Positions 59,480-64,000 of a stretch of DNA of 64,000 nt are shown one piece after another. The stretch spans positions 9,854,310 to 9,918,309 of the forward strand of contig OZ038435.1 of NCBI GenBank assembly GCA_964036275.1, written 5' to 3'. The translations under genes and the position numbers were made by a program. Position 1 is the stretch's first letter. Every line of letters starts with the position of its first letter. The notes beneath the pieces are model-generated. The model was not told where the DNA came from. It worked only from the letters and a program-made list of their open reading frames with translations, and did no database searches. Origin of the DNA: Litoditis marina (Eukaryota; Nematoda; Chromadorea; Rhabditida; Rhabditidae).

Positions 59480-59697
59480 CCATATATTCAGATAACCTAA
59501 TCTTCTGTGGTAACCGTTTTTGAGGTTACCTTTGGGTGACCGGTTGGTAACTTGAAATGGTTACATGTTCTTCTAACGCAAAATGTGGTTCTTCGTTAAA
59601 GTGTACGGTAACCGTAATTTAGTTCTAGGTTACGTACCGGTTACCAAAGTAACCGAAAAAAAGGTCACCAAAAAATAGAGAGTTACCAAATCTTCGT
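59480..59697. mobile_element. Iterated-word element, GGTTACC family, diverged
   Basis: GGTAACCG, GGTTACC and GGTCACC words in both orientations. The terminal repeats are eroded. Confidence 0.65.
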
Positions 59698-59783
59698 TGT
59701 AGTTTGATTTCAAAATACGCACAGATTTCGACTGAAAAGGAACGGGATCAAGCAACCAACTCAGCGAAGGGCTATAGTCTTTT

Positions 59784-59998
59784 CCATTCCTACTGAGACT
59801 CCTACAGTTGGTTTTCAAAACTTTCAAGCCGTTTTGCTCATTTACTTTTGCTCGGAGAGGTTGAGGATTTCAGTACCTCCTTCTCCTTCTCACGTAAAGT
59901 TAATATACGAGAGCATTTTTCATAAATCACATTTTCAGCTTCACAACAGCCTTCGGAAAGTTTGTAAGGTTACTGTAGGAGTCTCAGTAGGAATGGTG
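59784..59998. mobile_element. MITE family M1 copy
   Basis: CATTCCTACTGAGACTCCTA at the left and AGGAGTCTCAGTAGGAATGG at the right. Confidence 0.85.
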
Positions 59999-60007
59999 TG
60001 AACTAAA

Positions 60008-60258
60008 TACGGCAAATTTCTTCGCGAACCGATTCTTCCGGAACCAGTTGGTTCGGTGAGGAACCGAACCGTTTGTGTACTGAAACCGACATGAAACAGA
60101 ACCAAACACTGATAAACGTTACGCAGTCGATCAATTTCAGCATTGATTACATGAATCGGTTCGGTTCCATTTTCGCTGGCCGAAATTTGGTTCGGTTCTA
60201 GAAGAATCGGTTCGGTTTTGGTTCGGGAAGAGTCGGTTCGGGAAGGAATTCACCGGGC
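60008..60258. mobile_element. Iterated-word element, GGTTCGG family
   Basis: Dense GGTTCGG/CCGAACC words with AACGTTACGCAGTCGA in the centre. Near-identical in layout to 6205-6472. Confidence 0.8.
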
Positions 60259-60297
60259 AATACACCGTATAGTCTGGCTTTGGAAAGAGCGAACACT

Positions 60298-60496
60298 ATA
60301 GTGAGTGCCAAATTTATAAATTTCTGTCTCTTGCCGGAATCGAACCTGCGAGCAAAAGATTCGTAGCAGGGCGCTAATCACTGCGCTATTAGAGCAGATA
60401 ACGGGAAAGATTTGGAATCGAAGACATGTGTGCGTACACAGCGGAAAGTGAAATATACAGTACCCTCCCGCCTTTCCGTTGGCAACGACTATATAT
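60298..60496 (-). mobile_element. tRNA-derived SINE, family S2
   Basis: GTGAGTGCCAAATTTATAAA at the left, minus-strand B box GCAGGTTCGATTCCGGC, and CGCCTTTCCGTTGGCAACG at the right. CTATA flanks on both sides could be a short target duplication. Confidence 0.85.
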
Positions 60497-60939
60497 ATTT
60501 ATAACTCAAAAATACATGTTTCAGTGAAATGCGCCAAAATATCAAAAACCAATCCATAAAGAACAAGTACATGAAAAAAAAAACATATAGTTTTAGTGTG
60601 ACAACTAGAAAACTAACCCTGATTTGAAAAGATTACGGTAGTTTGCACGAAAATAAAAGAACGTTTTGGACTACTCTTTATTGTTCGAGCGAAGTTGACA
60701 ATCCCGAATTGAAATTTCTCAAATGGAAAGGAACCTGTGATGCCTGTCGCTATAATCTCGAAAATACATAAACATTCGGCCCCTTTAAGAATATTCAGAG
60801 ACATTTGGGTGTAATAATAGCAGCTTTTCAGTCATTTTCCTACTTTTCAAATCAAAATTCTGATCAAAATAGTGAATTTCGTGTGAAAACAGGAGGATAC
60901 AAGATACCGTCAAGCGAATACCTATCGAATTGTAGTAGA

Positions 60940-61440
<501 letters not shown>

Positions 61441-61547
61441 GGGGGATGCCGCTGGTGCTATGTAGTTATGATGATATGAGTGTAAAAGGAACAAACCGGT
61501 TGATGGATGCAAAAAGCCACTCTTGCGCAAGTGAGATAATTCGAGAG

Positions 61548-61742
61548 AGGAAACGAGAGAGAGAGAGAGGAGGAAGAGAGGGAGGGGGAGAGAGACCGGA
61601 GAGAGAAAGAGGGAGAGAGGGAGAGGAGAGAGAGAAAGAGAGAGGGGGAGAGATAGAGAGAGGAAGAGGAGAGAGAGAGAGAAGTGAAAGAGAGAGAGAG
61701 AAGGGACACAAGAGAGAGAATGAGATAGAGAGAGAGAGGAAG
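61548..61742. repeat. Purine (GA) tract
   Basis: About 195 bases of G and A. The Arg/Glu frame across it is an artefact. Confidence 0.9.
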
Positions 61743-61839
61743 AGTGTCAAAAGGAAGCGGATGGAAGCATAAAATTTTTGCTTCACAGTTCCTATTCCCA
61801 CTTCTTATTTCTGTATTCTCCGACCTCCTAATCCCCCTC

Positions 61840-61990
61840 CGCTCTCTCTCTCCTTCTCTCTCTATCTCCTTCTCTATCTATCTCCTTCTCTATCTTCTTC
61901 TCGCTCTCCCCTTCTCCCTGTTTCTCTCTCCCTCTCTATCTGTATCTCTCCCTCTCTTTTTTCTCTACCTTTCTCTCTATCTCCTTTTCC
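61840..61990. repeat. Pyrimidine (CT) tract
   Basis: About 150 bases of mostly C and T, about 100 bases after the GA tract, with the same GA-then-CT order as at 56139-57290. Confidence 0.88.
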
Positions 61991-62084
61991 TCTCGTATTC
62001 CCTCCTAACATAGTTCAAACCCTAAAGGTTCCTCTCTCTCTTCCCTTCCCATCCCCTTTTTCTTGTCGAGAAACGTGTTTTTCC

Positions 62085-62280
62085 CCCCGTCGATTAGCCA
62101 GTTCCAACTAGCGATGTTAGCCGCGTAACGGCGCCAAAACAAGCCCTATAGCCAATTGCGTTTCAAATCGCGTCGAGACCCTTATTTATCGAGTCCCCCT
62201 TAAAGCCGAGAATCGTGTAGTCGACACTATTTGCAAGATAATGGGATGAAAAACTTTACTCCAACCCCCCCCCCTTTATG
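62085..62280. other. Unassigned stretch ending in poly-C
   Basis: More GC-balanced than its surroundings, no open frame of note, and ends in a run of about ten C. No match to any family in the window. Confidence 0.4.
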
Positions 62281-62292
62281 ATTCATAATCTA

Positions 62293-62412
62293 TTAAAAAA
62301 ACGATTGTGCGGACCAGTTCCAACGCTTGAGTCCTTTAAACTGCGATACATGTTTCAATTGCAGTTTAAAGGACCGTTGACACGGGATCGGTCCACATAA
62401 TCGTACTTCGTT
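62293..62412. mobile_element. MITE family M3 copy
   Basis: ACGATTGTGCGGACCAGTTC at the left and GGTCCACATAATCGTACTTC at the right, with a TTTAAACTGC palindrome. Confidence 0.85.
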
Positions 62413-62827
62413 GAGTATATGATAGACGTATAGGAAATGTGCACAGAAAAGCGGAGGGTATACAGTACTCTCTCACCATCTATTAAGAAATGACCGAATC
62501 ATAGTTGTAGTTTGAAGTCGAATCAAACGGTAATTTACAAATTTCGACCGAAAAGTAACGGGTTCAAACTACAAACACAGGAGCATACATACACAGTATA
62601 CGCCTACCCCGAAATGCGAATCCTATAGCTATTTTGGCTGGGACTAATATACAATGGTAATACGAATAAATAAATCACTGTTTTGGCTCTAAGTTGAAAT
62701 GTGAGTTTGGAAAATCTCCAAACTAAAAATTATCGATTCTAAAACTTTCCATTATATCGACTAATCAGTTTATATAGTCTCATAAATATGTAAATAGCAA
62801 GTGCAATATTGTTCCGAGACTGACAAA
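62413..62827. other. Intergenic stretch, no gene seen
   Basis: Contains one GTAGTTTGA..TCAAACTACAAA inverted word pair (about 62507-62577) and nothing else recognised. Confidence 0.5.
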
Positions 62828-63102
62828 AAAGAACCATTGTTGCCATTGAACTTTGGAAAATGTAGTAGAAAAAAGTCTCCAGATTGCCAGAGTATGTCAC
62901 ACAATCTGCTTTAATTTGAAAACTTGGATGAAAAAGAACGTGTTGCTATAGAAGTTGGGAGAATGTAGTAAAAGAAGTTTTTAGTCTCCTAGACACTCTG
63001 TAAATCACAACATCTTGATTGAAAACGTTGATGAAAAGAATTTTGCGCTGTACAAGTTTGGAAAACGTAGTAAACGAAGTTTCCAGTTTCTAGAAACCCT
63101 GT
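62828..63102. repeat. Three degenerate units of about 110 bp
   Basis: AATGTAGTAGAAAAAAGT, AATGTAGTAAAAGAAGT and AACGTAGTAAACGAAGT each follow a TTTGGAAAA-like word and precede TCTCCAGA/TCTCCTAGA/TTCTAGAAA words. Confidence 0.65.
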
Positions 63103-63329
63103 TTTGTTTGTTGTTTGTTGATATAGTCTTTAGGCCATAACCAACTAGTTTCGGGGGAAGATATATTACGCTGCACTTGTGCAACGGGATGAACCGGATC
63201 TAATAGGGCCCTGGGCTAGAGAGGGGGGTTACCAGTGAAACAGTTGGATGAGGGAAAATGATTCAGAAGATAAACACATTGAGAAACTACAGAAATTGAA
63301 CCTATATGGAAACTTTTTATTAAAGTTAA

Positions 63330-63455
63330 AGAAGGACGATTATGTGGACCAATCTCGTGTCAACGGTCCTTTAAACAACGATTGAAAAATGTATTGCAGT
63401 TTAACGGACCGAGCCGTTGCGATTGGACCACTTAATCGTCCTTCTTTGATAAGAA
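63330..63455. mobile_element. MITE family M3 copy
   Basis: AAGAAGGACGATTATGTGG at the left and CCACTTAATCGTCCTTCTTT at the right. ATCAGTGAAACAGTTG-type words flank both sides (about 63232 and 63480), so the copy may sit between duplicated flanks. Confidence 0.85.
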
Positions 63456-63735
63456 CTTGTCTAGAGAGGGGTTGAGGTTATCAGTGAAACAGTTGAGTGA
63501 GGGGAAACGTTTTTGTACAAACTGGGTTCGTTTTGCTTTATTGGAAAACGACGCAAGATTTGAATAATACGAATTTGTTCAGGATTTCATATCTCTCTCT
63601 CTCTCTCAATATCTCACTAAATCTCTCTTTTTTCTGTCGCGAGGCGTTGCGTAATGGCCGTCGGCATAATCCTTGTTGCGAGATTGCGCGGCAATTCAAA
63701 ACATTTTGGACTTTTGAAAATGAAATCACGAAAAA

Positions 63736-63885
63736 GGAAAAAGGATTGTTATTATTACTTGAGAAAAAAAAGAAAAGGAAAAAGGATTGTTATTATTTCT
63801 TAAGAAAAAAAGAAAAGGAAAAAGGATTGTTATTATTACTTAAGAAAAAAAAAGAAAAGGAAAAAGGATTGCTATTATTACTAGT
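63736..63885. repeat. 41-bp tandem array, four units
   Basis: GGATTGTTATTATTACTT recurs at 63743, 63784, 63824 and 63866 with purine-rich spacers. The Lys/Leu-rich frame through it is an artefact. Confidence 0.88.
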
Positions 63886-64000
63886 AGTAGAATTGCCTGA
63901 GAACAAATTGATCTTATGGTCGTTCCTCTAACGCAAGTACGCACACTCTACGCTCTAACCGTGAGAGATTGAGCCTTTATAACTGTTTTTGTTAGAAAAT

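Noticed and set aside
61446..61801. Arg/Glu- and Ser/Leu-rich frames
   Set aside because: They are the same kind of simple-sequence artefact, over the 61548-61742 GA tract.
62085..62260. Possible structural RNA because of more even base composition
   Set aside because: No recognisable rRNA, snRNA or SL RNA motif could be found.
63497..63931. 144-residue Lys/Leu-rich frame
   Set aside because: Its second half is the 41-bp tandem array and the first half has no protein-like features.

Overview
The window is eukaryotic and most likely from a nematode of the Caenorhabditis type. The evidence is short exons split by GT-AG introns whose 3' ends read T-rich then CAG, several first coding exons that start just after a perfect 3' splice signal (as expected for spliced-leader trans-splicing), frequent TACTGTAG words, and an astacin of the nematode NAS kind. 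Introns are long and packed with repeats. The genus is inference; no database search was possible.

Five multi-exon genes were rebuilt by hand, with every exon phase consistent. From left to right they are: (1) a 19-exon minus-strand gene for a 718-residue protein I do not recognise (21387 down to 7848); (2) a plus-strand NDUFAF7 orthologue, the mitochondrial complex I arginine methyltransferase (22110-31236, 449 residues); (3) VPS29, a retromer subunit (31956-35377, 187 residues); (4) a plexin-domain-containing type I membrane protein, PLXDC/TEM7-like (36212-43789, 467 residues); (5) a minus-strand astacin zinc metalloprotease (55024 down to 46964, 335 residues). Genes 1 and 2 are divergent with 722 bases between start codons. 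Genes 2, 3 and 4 run head to tail and each starts at or near a splice-acceptor-like site, which suggests an operon-like cluster with unusually long spacers. Genes 4 and 5 converge.

Regions 1-7847 and 55025-64000, and most introns, hold mobile and repeat DNA: at least three kinds of tRNA-derived SINE, several palindromic MITE families with many copies, tandem arrays (118, about 268, about 129 and 41 bp), long GA/CT tracts and an AT microsatellite. I found no rRNA, functional tRNA or CRISPR array and no convincing gene in either flank.

The most interesting signals are: a class of elements each built by repeating one short word in both orientations (GGTTACC, GGTTGCAT, GGTTCGG, CTCGAAA, CCCCGAAA and others), one of them with perfect 42-bp terminal inverted repeats and a probable target duplication; a perfect 188-bp inverted repeat ending 16 bases before a splice acceptor; three independent duplications of exon edges, each carrying a splice site, into the neighbouring intron; triple nesting of elements; and an astacin whose Met-turn methionine is leucine.
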